Below, piece after piece: positions 8,269 to 16,550 of a DNA stretch of 64,000 bases (position 1 is its first letter; each line of letters begins with the position of its first letter). The position numbers were made by a program, and so were the translations under genes. The DNA is from Nitratireductor sp. ZSWI3 (GTDB lineage: Bacteria; Pseudomonadota; Alphaproteobacteria; Rhizobiales; Rhizobiaceae). The stretch is from the NCBI RefSeq assembly GCF_024655565.1, contig NZ_JANKOF010000004.1:1-64000 (forward strand), given 5' to 3'. The notes under the pieces were generated by a model. It ran no database searches, was not told where the DNA came from, and saw nothing but the letters and a program-made list of their open reading frames with translations.

Positions 8269-10503
8269 ATGTTCTCAAGCTTGGGACTATTCGCATATCG
8301 ATATCGGTGGCTCGTATTGCTTGCCTCCGGTCTCTTCGTGGCCTTGGCGATCACTTGGGGCAGCGGTGTGTTCGGGTTCTTGACCACCGGCGGCCTTGCT
8401 CCCGAAACAGCGGAGGTAACCCGCGCCAACGATCTGCTGGAAGGCCACTTCGGGCACCGGCCGGGTGATCCGGACGTCGTTGCGGTTTTCGATGACGAAT
8501 CCGGCAGACGAACGGTGGATGACCCCGCGTTCGCCACTCCCGTCCAGGACGTGCTGGATGCTTTGCCAGCGGCCCGGGTCATGTCCGTCGTCAGCTATTG
8601 GACGCCGGGATTGACGGCGGATCAACGCGCCGAACTCGTCAGCCCTGACCGCCACGCAACCTACGCCGTGATCACGCTGCATGGAGAGGACCAGGAGGCG
8701 CGCATGGAGGCTTATGGCGAGATCCAGGATCTCATCAAGGCCGGCGACGGCATCGCGACATATCTGGGTGGCGGACTGACCAGCGTATTCGAGTTGCAGC
8801 GCGAAGCATCGGCAAACCTGGCGACGGCGCAGGTGATCTCGTTGCCGATCCTGCTGGTCCTGTTGATCCTGTTCTATCGGGGGTTCGTGGCAGCGACCAT
8901 CCCGGTCGCTCTGGGCATGTTTGCGATCCTGGGATCGCTGGTCATGCTGCGGCTGCTCACCACGGTGACCGATGTCTCGATCTTCGCACTTGAGATTGTC
9001 ATGCTGATCGGACTGGGATTGGCAGTGGACTACGGCCTCTTTGTCGTCAGCAGGTTCCGCGAAGAACTGGAGCGGGGCGGCGGTGTCGAAGCGGCAGTGA
9101 TTGCGACCACTGCCACCGCCGGTCGAACCGTTGCGATCTCCGGGCTGACCGTCATCACCGGTCTGAGCGGCTTGCTGCTCTTCCCGCAACCGATATCGCA
9201 TTCCTTCGCCTGGGGCGGCATCAGCGCAGTCATGTTCAACATCGTCGCAGGCGTCGTTGTGCTTCCTGCTGTGCTGGCCATCCTCGGACACCGGGTGAAT
9301 GCAGGGCGTGTTCCTCTACCGCGATTCGGCCGCGCCGGTCGTGGCCCGGACGAAGGTGGCTGGGCGTTGCTTGCCCGCGTGGTGAGCAGGCGACCTGCCG
9401 TGTCGCTTCTGCTCGGCCTCCTGGCGCTGCTCGTTGCCGCCGCGCCTCTACTGGAGCTGCGGCCGGGACTAACGAACCATCGCTACTTGCCTGCCGACAA
9501 TCAGGGACAGACTGTTGCTCACTATACAGGCGTCGAGTTCCCGCAGCACGGGCCGGCAGGGATGTCGCTCGATCTGGCCCTGCAGGGACCCGTGGGCGAA
9601 TCTGATCTTCAGGCATATCTCGCAGCCCTGGCCGAACTGCCGGTCGCTGCTGCCGCACGCGTTCACCTGGCCGATACGGAGCTCACGTGGATAAAAGTCG
9701 ATTATCGCGGCGAAGCCGATGACCCAGGTCCCTTGCAGCTGGTGCGCGACATTCGTGCGACGCCGCCGCCATCCGGAACCACCGTCCTCGTCGGCGGGCA
9801 TGGCGGTCCCGCCATAAGCCTCGACAACAACGCCGCCACGCTTGCGGCATTGCCGGGAGCGCTTGGCTTCATAGCCGCCATGACGCTGATCCTGATCGCT
9901 CTGGCCTTCCGCTCGGTTCTCGTACCGATCAAGGCGGTCCTTTGTGCTTTCCTGTCGCTGGCAGCCTCCCTGGGCATCGTCGTGTGGGGCTTTCAGCTCG
10001 GTGGCCTTGCCGGCCTGCTCGACTTTCAGGTCGTCGGCACCACCGATCTTTGGACGCCCGGACTGATCGTCACGATCGCGTTCGGGCTGGTCACCGACTA
10101 CGAAATGTTCCTGGTCAGCCGAATCCGCGAAGCCTACCTCGCTACCGGTGACAACAGGCGCGCTGTCGCGACGGGATTGCAGCAGACGGGATCGATCATC
10201 ACCCGCGCAGCGATTCTGATGATCGTGGTTCTCGCCACGATGGGCCTGACGGCCGGATCGCTGTTCCTCATCACGTTCGGCATCGGCATGACGCTTTCGG
10301 TCGTCATCGATGCCACGATCGTTCGATCGGTCGTCGTGCCCGCAGCGATGCAGCTTCTCGGCTCGACCAACTGGTGGGCGCCCCGTTGGTTGGCCCGGCT
10401 CAGCGATTGGCTGGGTCTGAGCGAGGGGGCCGATCCCGAGCCGGCAGACGGTTCGATCGCACCGGCGACCAACGGAGTCTCCTCACCCGTCACTGGCGAA
10501 TGA
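8269..10503 (+). CDS. MMPL/RND-superfamily transporter
   Basis: About 744 residues with the two-repeat MMPL layout. TM1 is around RWLVLLASGLFVALAITW, followed by a large periplasmic loop, then five clustered membrane segments carrying GLAVDYGLFVVSRFREE. The second half repeats this: a TM near residue 400, a loop, and TMs with AFGLVTDYEMFLVSRIRE. The paired D-Y motifs are the proton-relay region of MMPL exporters. The start at 8269 (MFSSLGLFAYRYRW) is the usual MMPL N-terminus; an in-frame codon at 8206 overlaps the operator. With the TetR gene at 10631 it forms a drug- or lipid-efflux pair of actinobacterial style that looks transferred into the catabolic island. Confidence 0.85.
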   Translation: MFSSLGLFAYRYRWLVLLASGLFVALAITWGSGVFGFLTTGGLAPETAEVTRANDLLEGHFGHRPGDPDVVAVFDDESGRRTVDDPAFATPVQDVLDALPAARVMSVVSYWTPGLTADQRAELVSPDRHATYAVITLHGEDQEARMEAYGEIQDLIKAGDGIATYLGGGLTSVFELQREASANLATAQVISLPILLVLLILFYRGFVAATIPVALGMFAILGSLVMLRLLTTVTDVSIFALEIVMLIGLGLAVDYGLFVVSRFREELERGGGVEAAVIATTATAGRTVAISGLTVITGLSGLLLFPQPISHSFAWGGISAVMFNIVAGVVVLPAVLAILGHRVNAGRVPLPRFGRAGRGPDEGGWALLARVVSRRPAVSLLLGLLALLVAAAPLLELRPGLTNHRYLPADNQGQTVAHYTGVEFPQHGPAGMSLDLALQGPVGESDLQAYLAALAELPVAAAARVHLADTELTWIKVDYRGEADDPGPLQLVRDIRATPPPSGTTVLVGGHGGPAISLDNNAATLAALPGALGFIAAMTLILIALAFRSVLVPIKAVLCAFLSLAASLGIVVWGFQLGGLAGLLDFQVVGTTDLWTPGLIVTIAFGLVTDYEMFLVSRIREAYLATGDNRRAVATGLQQTGSIITRAAILMIVVLATMGLTAGSLFLITFGIGMTLSVVIDATIVRSVVVPAAMQLLGSTNWWAPRWLARLSDWLGLSEGADPEPADGSIAPATNGVSSPVTGE

Positions 10504-10511
10504 TCCAAACA

Positions 10512-10549
10512 GCCCACAGGCGGGATTTTGGAGAATCCAGCCTGTGGGC
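10512..10549. terminator. Hairpin after the MMPL gene
   Basis: A perfect 10-bp stem (GCCCACAGGC, 10512-10521, with GCCTGTGGGC, 10540-10549) lies 8 bp after the exporter stop. There is no clear T-run, so termination efficiency is uncertain. Confidence 0.5.
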
Positions 10550-10594
10550 AATACGTCCAGAACAGCCAGCCAGTAGCCCCTCTGATTTCCCATG

Positions 10595-10609
10595 GTTGAC
10601 ATTGTCACG
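10595..10609. promoter_or_regulatory. TetR-type operator upstream of the tetR gene
   Basis: GTTGACATTGTCACG matches the palindrome GTTGACACTGTCAAC found before the exporter, except at three positions. It lies 22 bp before the preferred start at 10631, consistent with autoregulation. Confidence 0.6.
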
Positions 10610-10630
10610 GGAAGGCGATCTCACGTTGGC

Positions 10631-11197
10631 ATGGCGACAACACGCGATTCCATCCTCGCGGCAGCGACCGAGTTGCTGGACCTGTCAGGTCCGGACGGCG
10701 TGACCTTGCGTGGTGTCGCCCAGATTGCGGGTCTGTCACACAACGCGCCTTACAAGCATTTCCAGGACAAGGAAGCGTTGCTTGCGGCCGTTGCCGCGCA
10801 GGAACTGCGTGCAAGAACCGCTGTGATGATCGCGGTTTCGGCAGCGTCCAACGATCCATTGTCCGCCTTCCAGCAGATGGCCCACGATCACGTTCGTTGG
10901 GGGCTGAAATACCCCAACCGGTTCGGATTGATCTTCGGGCGCTGGGAGCGATACGACGAGGACCTAGCTCAGGCCGCCAATGAAACGTTGCGTCTGTTTG
11001 TCGAATCCATCGCGGCGCTTCGTAAGAATGACCAAATAAGGCCAGGGGATGATCAACGAACGGCTGCCATGTTCATGGCCCTCATGCACGGATCGATAAA
11101 CATGGCCCTCAGCGGCCATCTTTCCGAAGATGGCAAGGGTCGGTCTGACCCACACGGGCTTATCGACGACCTTATCGAAATGCTTCGCTCCAACTGA
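10631..11197 (+). CDS. TetR-family transcriptional regulator
   Basis: About 188 residues. The N-terminal helix-turn-helix reads RDSILAAATELLDLSG, VTLRGVAQIAGLSHNAPYKH and FQDKEALLAAVAAQ. The C-terminal ligand domain resembles TetR_C_33/WHG (HDHVRWGLKYPNRFGLIFG). The start at 10631 (MATTRDS) is chosen because the in-frame ATG at 10592 overlaps the putative operator. It is likely a repressor of the MMPL exporter and of itself through the GTTGACA-type palindromes. It is convergent with the NIPSNAP gene at 11234. Confidence 0.85.
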   Translation: MATTRDSILAAATELLDLSGPDGVTLRGVAQIAGLSHNAPYKHFQDKEALLAAVAAQELRARTAVMIAVSAASNDPLSAFQQMAHDHVRWGLKYPNRFGLIFGRWERYDEDLAQAANETLRLFVESIAALRKNDQIRPGDDQRTAAMFMALMHGSINMALSGHLSEDGKGRSDPHGLIDDLIEMLRSN

Positions 11198-11233
11198 TTC
11201 CATCCGATTGGCCAACGCACCCGGAGGCGAGGG

Positions 11234-11548
11234 TCAGCGGATCGGCGAAAAATCCATAGCCTGGAGGAGTGTGACGTGCTGACGCTCGATCAATGGCAGC
11301 GCGCGCGGTAGATAACGATCCCGCCATTCGGCGTCGTTCGCGAGCCCTTCTCGCGCAGCCTGCCGAGTCGCAAAACTCTCATGCGCCCACAGATGCGTGA
11401 CGCCATTGGGATTGCCACTGACATTGCGCCAGTATCCGACCAGTTTCATGTAGCGTTGCACGATCGGCAAGCCAACCGTCTCAAAGAGCTTCAGGTAGGG
11501 CGCCACCCCGTCAACGCGCAGTTCGTAGATTCGCAGTTCATGCAGCAT
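11234..11548 (-). CDS. NIPSNAP-family protein
   Basis: About 104 residues. It starts MLHELRIYELRVDGVAPYLK, and a central HLWAHESFATRQAAR with downstream RDRYLPRALPLIE is typical of NIPSNAP/dimeric ferredoxin-like alpha-beta barrel proteins. The start at 11548 overlaps the TGA of the TRAP large permease by one base (TGATG), so it is translationally coupled as the last gene of the TRAP operon. NIPSNAP proteins often accompany catabolic loci; the biochemical role is unknown. Confidence 0.8.
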   Translation of the reverse strand: MLHELRIYELRVDGVAPYLKLFETVGLPIVQRYMKLVGYWRNVSGNPNGVTHLWAHESFATRQAAREGLANDAEWRDRYLPRALPLIERQHVTLLQAMDFSPIR

Positions 11549-12855
11549 CAGAACATGGTTCCCGGCAGCCAGGTCGATAAGGCGGGGACGGCAAGTATCA
11601 CCGCAAAGACACATGCTTCAACGACAATGAATGGCCATATGCCGCGTATCACGTCGCTCATCTGAACTGTGCCATCGCTCGCTGAAATGACCGCGAAGAG
11701 ATTGATACCAATCGGCGGAGTTATCGCTCCAATTTCAACGAGCTTGACGAAGATCACGCCGAACCAGATGCCGTCTATGCCGAGGCTTTGCGCGATCGGA
11801 TACACAAATGGCAATGTGACGACAGCCATTGAAGCGCCGTCGATGAACATACCGAGCACAATGTAGACGGCGACCATGATCGCCAGGAATTCCCATTTGC
11901 CGATCTCTGCGTCGGAGACCAGAGCCGTCAACTGCGGCACGAAACCTGCGCTGATCAGAAAACGGGAAAAGAGGAACCCCGATATCACGATGAAGAAAAG
12001 CGAAGCGGTGGTGACGGCCGACCTGGCAACGCAATCCCACAGGGCCGCCCAGCTCATCCGCCGCCTGAGCAGCGCAATGAGAAGTGCGCCAACGGCGCCG
12101 ACCGCCCCGGCCGCAGAGGGCGGGACAATGCCGGTGTATATGCCGCCGAGCACCACCGCCACCAGAGCGAGGATGCCCCATAGGCCCTGCAAAGCCTTTA
12201 CTCTCTTGCCGAGAGGAACGCGAGCTATGGGTTCCGGCGCAAGCTCAGGACGATGCCAGATGAGCAGTCGCAGCGCGGCCATGTAGGCTGCTGCTGTGAG
12301 AAGACCGGGAAAAACCCCCGCCATGAAAAGCCGTCCCACGGATTCTCCGGTCATGATGGCGTAAAGGACAAAGGCTAGCGAAGGTGGGATCAGGACAGCG
12401 AAGGTGCCCGCCGCTGCCACGCATCCCGTTGTGAGCTTGCGGTCGTAGCCGAGGCGAAGCATCTCCGGGAGGACGATCCGGGTGAAGACCGCCGCGTTCG
12501 CAACCGTCGAGCCTGACACCGCTGAAAAACCCGCTGATGCCAGGGTGACCGCGTAGAACAAGGCCCCTCGGGCACGCGCCATCCACATCGCAGCGACGTT
12601 GAACATCTCCTCGATGATGCCGGAGCGCCAGGCAATGTTGCCCATCAGGATGAACATCGGCACGACGATGAAGGCGTAGTCCGTGAGCGCCGCGTAGGGC
12701 ACGGACTGGAACGTGACGAGAGAATATGGGACACCCGTCGTGGCGATCATGCCCAATCCCGCGACCAGGGCTACCGCGACGCCTACAGGGACGCCGAACA
12801 ACGCCAGGAGCATCATCAGGACGATGGCTCCAAAACCAACTGCAAGAGGAGACAT
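11548..12855 (-). CDS. dctM: TRAP transporter large permease (DctM)
   Basis: A 435-residue inner-membrane protein with about 12 hydrophobic segments. Family motifs include VPMFILMGNIAW, GSTVANAAVFTRIVLPEM and the C-terminal MFIDGASMAVVTLPFVYP and IGAITPPIGINLFAV. It pairs with DctQ, whose stop directly abuts its start, and with the upstream DctP. It imports an organic acid using a sodium or proton gradient. The substrate is likely the compound degraded by the neighbouring FadR-controlled genes. Confidence 0.92.
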   Translation of the reverse strand: MSPLAVGFGAIVLMMLLALFGVPVGVAVALVAGLGMIATTGVPYSLVTFQSVPYAALTDYAFIVVPMFILMGNIAWRSGIIEEMFNVAAMWMARARGALFYAVTLASAGFSAVSGSTVANAAVFTRIVLPEMLRLGYDRKLTTGCVAAAGTFAVLIPPSLAFVLYAIMTGESVGRLFMAGVFPGLLTAAAYMAALRLLIWHRPELAPEPIARVPLGKRVKALQGLWGILALVAVVLGGIYTGIVPPSAAGAVGAVGALLIALLRRRMSWAALWDCVARSAVTTASLFFIVISGFLFSRFLISAGFVPQLTALVSDAEIGKWEFLAIMVAVYIVLGMFIDGASMAVVTLPFVYPIAQSLGIDGIWFGVIFVKLVEIGAITPPIGINLFAVISASDGTVQMSDVIRGIWPFIVVEACVFAVILAVPALSTWLPGTMF

Positions 12856-13431
12856 TCAGCCTTCCCTTTCCGGCACTTTGTGAAGTTGGGGGAACAGGCT
12901 CTCCGACTTGGTCGTAGGCCGACCGAGAAGTGCCCGCAGCAGCAGGCGGAGAAACTGCAGCGCTGTGATTCCAAAACCGACGGCCACGAGGATCTTGAAC
13001 GGATAGATCGGGAACGCGACGAAGCCGTGGTTCAGCTCGAGAACATCCAGGCTGCGGATGGCAAGCTTGGCACTTTCCTGAAACAAGGCGGCAAACACGA
13101 CAAAACCGCAAAATCCCGCCAGCGCCTCGGCAAATCGGCGCATACCGTCACTGAGGGCGCCCGTGAGTATGTCAACCTCGATGTTCGCCCGCTCATATTG
13201 GGCAGCTCCCATGGCACCGGCGATTGCGACGGCCGCCGTCGCCTCCATCAGTTCGATCGCACTGGGGATGGATCGCTCGAAGAGGGAAACGCCGACGATG
13301 TCGGCGGTTCCCAGGAGGGCAAGAACGCCGATGGCCAGGCTGGATACCACCAGAGTTGCGAAGGTACAGTAACGGAGCACTCGATCCGCTGTTTCGACGA
13401 CACCCGCGCCGAACCCGCGCGCTTCAGCCAT
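12856..13431 (-). CDS. dctQ: TRAP transporter small permease (DctQ)
   Basis: A 191-residue protein with four transmembrane helices, as in DctQ: roughly residues 22-44 (FATLVVSSLAIGVLALLGTA), 58-75, 93-115 and 145-165. The stretch YERANIEVDILTGAL is typical of the family. It abuts dctM without a gap and follows dctP after about 30 bp. It links the binding protein with the large permease. Confidence 0.9.
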   Translation of the reverse strand: MAEARGFGAGVVETADRVLRYCTFATLVVSSLAIGVLALLGTADIVGVSLFERSIPSAIELMEATAAVAIAGAMGAAQYERANIEVDILTGALSDGMRRFAEALAGFCGFVVFAALFQESAKLAIRSLDVLELNHGFVAFPIYPFKILVAVGFGITALQFLRLLLRALLGRPTTKSESLFPQLHKVPEREG

Positions 13432-13462
13432 GACGTCCTCCCCTGTAGTCAGTCCGTGCAGT

Positions 13463-14470
13463 CTAGTTGCTCATTCTGCTGCGCACATAATTCGATACTG
13501 CGTCTGCCGCAGCCGGCCTGCCTTGTTCACGTTGGCGCTTGGCCCACTCCTCGATCATGTCGGGCACCGCTGCTTTGAAGGCATCCTTTTCCTCGAACGT
13601 GACGAGGGTGGCACCGGCTGCGATCATATCCGCTTCCATGGCGTCGGTATTTTCCTCGGTCTGCGAAATCGCAAACTCTTCCGCCTGCCGACCCGCTTCC
13701 CGCACGATCTCTTGGACCTCCTCCGACCAGTTGTTCCAGACAACAGTCGGCACCAGCGTGGGCGCGTATTCGATCATGCCGAGCTTGAGGTCTAGGAGAT
13801 AAGGAGCAGGTTCATAGAGCTTGTAGCTCGACAGAAACGGGATCGGCAGATAGGCGCAATCGATCACTCCCTTGGCGAGGCCGTCGTAGATTTCCGTGGC
13901 TACAACGTTGACAGGATTGGCTCCGATCGACTGCCACATGATCGGCACGTAGGCGCCGTAGGACCGGAGTTTCTTACCCCTCAGATCCGCCATCGTCTTA
14001 TAAGGCTCACGGCAAATCAGACGATAATTCGGCAGATGACGGACCCAGATCATGGTCGCGCCGATGCGCTCCATCTCCTCTTGTATGGGCGCGACCTCTT
14101 CGTACAATCCACGGGAAATGGTGACCATTTCCCGGGCATCGAAAAAGGTCATCGGCAATGAATTCCCGAACCCCACCACGGGTGTCTCGCCATACTGGCC
14201 GGTCTCAAGCGTTGTGAAATCCACGGCGCCTGCACTGATGAGAGGGAGCATCTCGGCCTGACGGCCCAACGCGCGGTTCCAGTAAATATCGACCTTGATC
14301 TTGCCGCCGGACAGTTCCTCGACTTTCTCTGCAAAGAACTTGTCGGAGTCGGACACGACATTGTTCTCCGGCACGTGAACGGCATACCGGAGGGTCATCT
14401 CCTCGATCTCAGCCGAGGCGGTTCCTGCCATCAGGCCGAGAGCTGCACACATTCCCAGAATTCTAAGCAT
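13463..14470 (-). CDS. dctP: TRAP transporter substrate-binding protein (DctP)
   Basis: About 335 residues with a cleavable Sec signal (MLRILGMCAALGLMAGTASA). The DctP fold is shown by YAVHVPENNVVSDSDKFFAE, VDFTTLETGQYGETP, and the substrate-binding region PYKTMADLRGKKLRSYGAYV followed by GANPVNVVATEIYDGLAKG. The start at 14470 has GGAGG upstream; an in-frame GTG at 14482 lies before that signal. First gene of dctP-Q-M-NIPSNAP. The shared promoter with the dehydrogenase at 14628 carries TTGTAATACAG. Confidence 0.92.
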   Translation of the reverse strand: MLRILGMCAALGLMAGTASAEIEEMTLRYAVHVPENNVVSDSDKFFAEKVEELSGGKIKVDIYWNRALGRQAEMLPLISAGAVDFTTLETGQYGETPVVGFGNSLPMTFFDAREMVTISRGLYEEVAPIQEEMERIGATMIWVRHLPNYRLICREPYKTMADLRGKKLRSYGAYVPIMWQSIGANPVNVVATEIYDGLAKGVIDCAYLPIPFLSSYKLYEPAPYLLDLKLGMIEYAPTLVPTVVWNNWSEEVQEIVREAGRQAEEFAISQTEENTDAMEADMIAAGATLVTFEEKDAFKAAVPDMIEEWAKRQREQGRPAAADAVSNYVRSRMSN

Positions 14471-14578
14471 GACATCCTCCACATTGTTGTTCGCATGCGT
14501 TCCGGCTTCCTTGCCTCACTCCCGGGGCCCAGGCCGCAGCGCATTCAGAATATCTGCAAAACCACACTTGTCAATGGA

Positions 14579-14589
14579 TTGTAATACAG
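14579..14589. promoter_or_regulatory. Putative GntR/FadR-type operator (TTGTAATACAG)
   Basis: Identical to the 4027 site except for the last base. It lies between the divergent dctP (14470) and dehydrogenase (14628) genes, linking transporter and enzymes to the GntR regulator. Confidence 0.6.
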
Positions 14590-14627
14590 TATGCTTCTAT
14601 TCCTGTAATCGCACATGGTGAGGAAGA

Positions 14628-15584
14628 ATGGGCACATCCGCGAAAGGAAAGACGAAGGTAGCCTTCATCGGTCTGGGCAATATGGGGTTTCCAATGGCTC
14701 GCCGATTGGTGGAAGCCGGTTCGTTCGAGATGAGGATCCATGACGCTGATCCGGATCGTTGCCGCGCGTTCGGTCTGGAAACCGGCACGGAAGCGGCAGG
14801 GACCGCGGTACAGGCGGCGGAAGGCTGTGAAATCGTCGTGCTGATGCTGCCCAACGGGGCTGTCGTAGAACAGGTGATCCGCGGCGATGGCGGGCCTGCC
14901 CTTTGTTCGGTAATGGCGAAGGGCGGACTTATCATAGACATGAGTTCGTCCCATCCGGGCACCTACGGACCACTTTTGTCAGAGTTGGCGAGGTCGGACA
15001 CGGCAATCGTCGATGCGCCGGTCTCCGGCGGCGTAAAGGGAGCCAAGGAAGGAACCTTGACGATTATGGCAGGCGGCGAATCCGAACAAGTCGCCCGCGC
15101 AAGACCCGTTTTCGACATCGTTGGAAGCATGATCTTCGAAACGGGTTCCCTGGGAACCGGACAGGCGATGAAGGCGCTGAACAACCTGCTGTCCGCCGGC
15201 ACTCTGGTTCTGACGATCGAAACATTGTTGCTGGGAAGGCATTTTGGGCTTGATCCTCACCTCATGAATCGCGTGCTGAACGTTTCGACCGGTCGCAACA
15301 ACTCAACCGACCGCAAGATCGAGCAGTTCGTTCTCTCCGGCAACTATGCGTCCGGTTTTGCGCATGCCTTGATGGCGAAGGATGTGGCAACGGCGTTGTC
15401 ACTGGATCGAACCAGTGAGTCGATTGCCTCCCTCTCGCAGGCGGCAGGGCACATCGTCGAGGCTGCAGCCCGGCATCTTGATCCCACGGCAGACCATACC
15501 GAAATTGCAAGGTACCTCGAGGCAGTAGCGGACACGCCTCTTGCCACGCCGGGTGCTGCGCGCAACGACACGACGGACAGGTGA
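14628..15584 (+). CDS. NAD(P)-dependent beta-hydroxyacid dehydrogenase (3-hydroxyisobutyrate dehydrogenase family)
   Basis: A 318-residue protein. The Rossmann motif is VAFIGLGNMGFPMARRLVEA, the substrate loop is DAPVSGGVKGAKEGTLTIMA, and the catalytic Lys is in GTGQAMKALNNLLSAG. An all-alpha C-terminal domain follows. The family oxidises beta-hydroxy acids to semialdehydes (3-hydroxyisobutyrate, tartronate semialdehyde and others). The binding-site details do not let me choose the substrate. It is divergent from the TRAP operon and followed by the OsmC gene within a few bases, in one operon. Confidence 0.88.
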   Translation: MGTSAKGKTKVAFIGLGNMGFPMARRLVEAGSFEMRIHDADPDRCRAFGLETGTEAAGTAVQAAEGCEIVVLMLPNGAVVEQVIRGDGGPALCSVMAKGGLIIDMSSSHPGTYGPLLSELARSDTAIVDAPVSGGVKGAKEGTLTIMAGGESEQVARARPVFDIVGSMIFETGSLGTGQAMKALNNLLSAGTLVLTIETLLLGRHFGLDPHLMNRVLNVSTGRNNSTDRKIEQFVLSGNYASGFAHALMAKDVATALSLDRTSESIASLSQAAGHIVEAAARHLDPTADHTEIARYLEAVADTPLATPGAARNDTTDR

Positions 15585-15586
15585 CC

Positions 15587-16018
15587 ATGCAAAAGGTCTA
15601 TTCGACAACGGTGCAGGCTGCCGGCGGCCGGCGCGGCAGCGTCGCAAGTTCTGACGGTGTTCTCCAACTCGACCTCGCCGCGCCAAAAGAACTCGGCGGC
15701 GCCGGAGGGGCGACCAATCCAGAACAACTGTTTGCGGCCGGTTACGCCGCTTGCTTCGAGAGCGCGCTGCGCTTTGTTGCGCGCCACGCCGATATTCAGT
15801 TTTCATCTCTTTCGGTGGCGAGCACCGTCGATTTGCTGCGGTCCGAAACCAGTGACTTCACCCTCAGTGTCGAAATTGAAGTCATCATCGATGGGCTGGA
15901 CCGTGAAACTGCCGAAGATCTGGTCAGCCACGCGCACGCGACATGCCCCTATTCCAAAGCCGTTCGGGGAAATGTGCCCGTTGGTATCCGCGTTAACGGT
16001 GACAGGCTCAGCCCCTGA
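15587..16018 (+). CDS. Ohr/OsmC-family organic hydroperoxide resistance protein
   Basis: A protein of about 143 residues. The two redox Cys are in GYAACFESALRF (peroxidatic region) and HATCPYSKAVRGNVPV (resolving), and the N-terminal YSTTVQAAGGRRG is typical of Ohr. It reduces organic hydroperoxides in the cytoplasm with lipoyl-type donors, according to the known family. The start at 15587 follows GGACAGG; a GTG at 15581 would overlap the upstream stop. Why it is coupled to a beta-hydroxyacid dehydrogenase is not clear; possibly detoxification of pathway by-products. Confidence 0.88.
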   Translation: MQKVYSTTVQAAGGRRGSVASSDGVLQLDLAAPKELGGAGGATNPEQLFAAGYAACFESALRFVARHADIQFSSLSVASTVDLLRSETSDFTLSVEIEVIIDGLDRETAEDLVSHAHATCPYSKAVRGNVPVGIRVNGDRLSP

Positions 16019-16031
16019 ATGCGTTATAGCT

Positions 16032-16550
16032 CTATCGCGTGTCGTAGACCGAACGATCACAGGGTATGCGACCGACACGGGGGCATCTGATCTCCTGCGG
16101 TTCGCCGGTCTCGGCAAAGCGTTGCAGCATCGAAAGCGTAAACACCCCATCGGAATCATTGGCCGCCACATGACATCCCGAACATTGGGGCCGAGGGCGA
16201 AAGGCGGTAAGCGGTTCTCCAGGATTGAGCGAGCCATACTGCCAGCGTCCGTTTTTCCGCTTCTTGGCAAATACGGATCGCACTTCGTCGGGACCCGAAT
16301 AACTCTCCATGATTATGGAGGCACCATCGGAAACAGCTTGGCCGAGCCGCAATGCGCCGAGCGTTTTCTCGTCGATGAACAGTTTCCGAAAACTGCCGTC
16401 CGGTCGATCGACGCGCGCGTATCGCATGAATCCATCTCTGTGATCGGTGTCTGCAAGGGCAGCGCTGGCGGCCAGGATCAACCAGGGAAGGATCGGAGCG
16501 ATCCGCTTCGGCAACGTGCTTGGCATGGTCTGCGTTTTATCGCGCGACAT
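16032..16550 (-). CDS. Secreted P460-type cytochrome (CxxCH heme protein)
   Basis: About 172 residues. A hydrophobic leader PILPWLILAASAALA follows a short basic stretch, consistent with export. The mature part has DGASIIMESYSG and KRKNGRWQYGSLNP and a single heme site PQCSGCHVAANDSDGVF, the pattern of the cytochrome P460 family. The start is uncertain (16550 or 16526); 16550 overlaps the stop of the beta-propeller gene at 16537, suggesting coupling. P460 proteins bind a modified c-heme and some oxidise hydroxylamine or NO; function here is unknown. Confidence 0.7.
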   Translation of the reverse strand: MSRDKTQTMPSTLPKRIAPILPWLILAASAALADTDHRDGFMRYARVDRPDGSFRKLFIDEKTLGALRLGQAVSDGASIIMESYSGPDEVRSVFAKKRKNGRWQYGSLNPGEPLTAFRPRPQCSGCHVAANDSDGVFTLSMLQRFAETGEPQEIRCPRVGRIPCDRSVYDTR

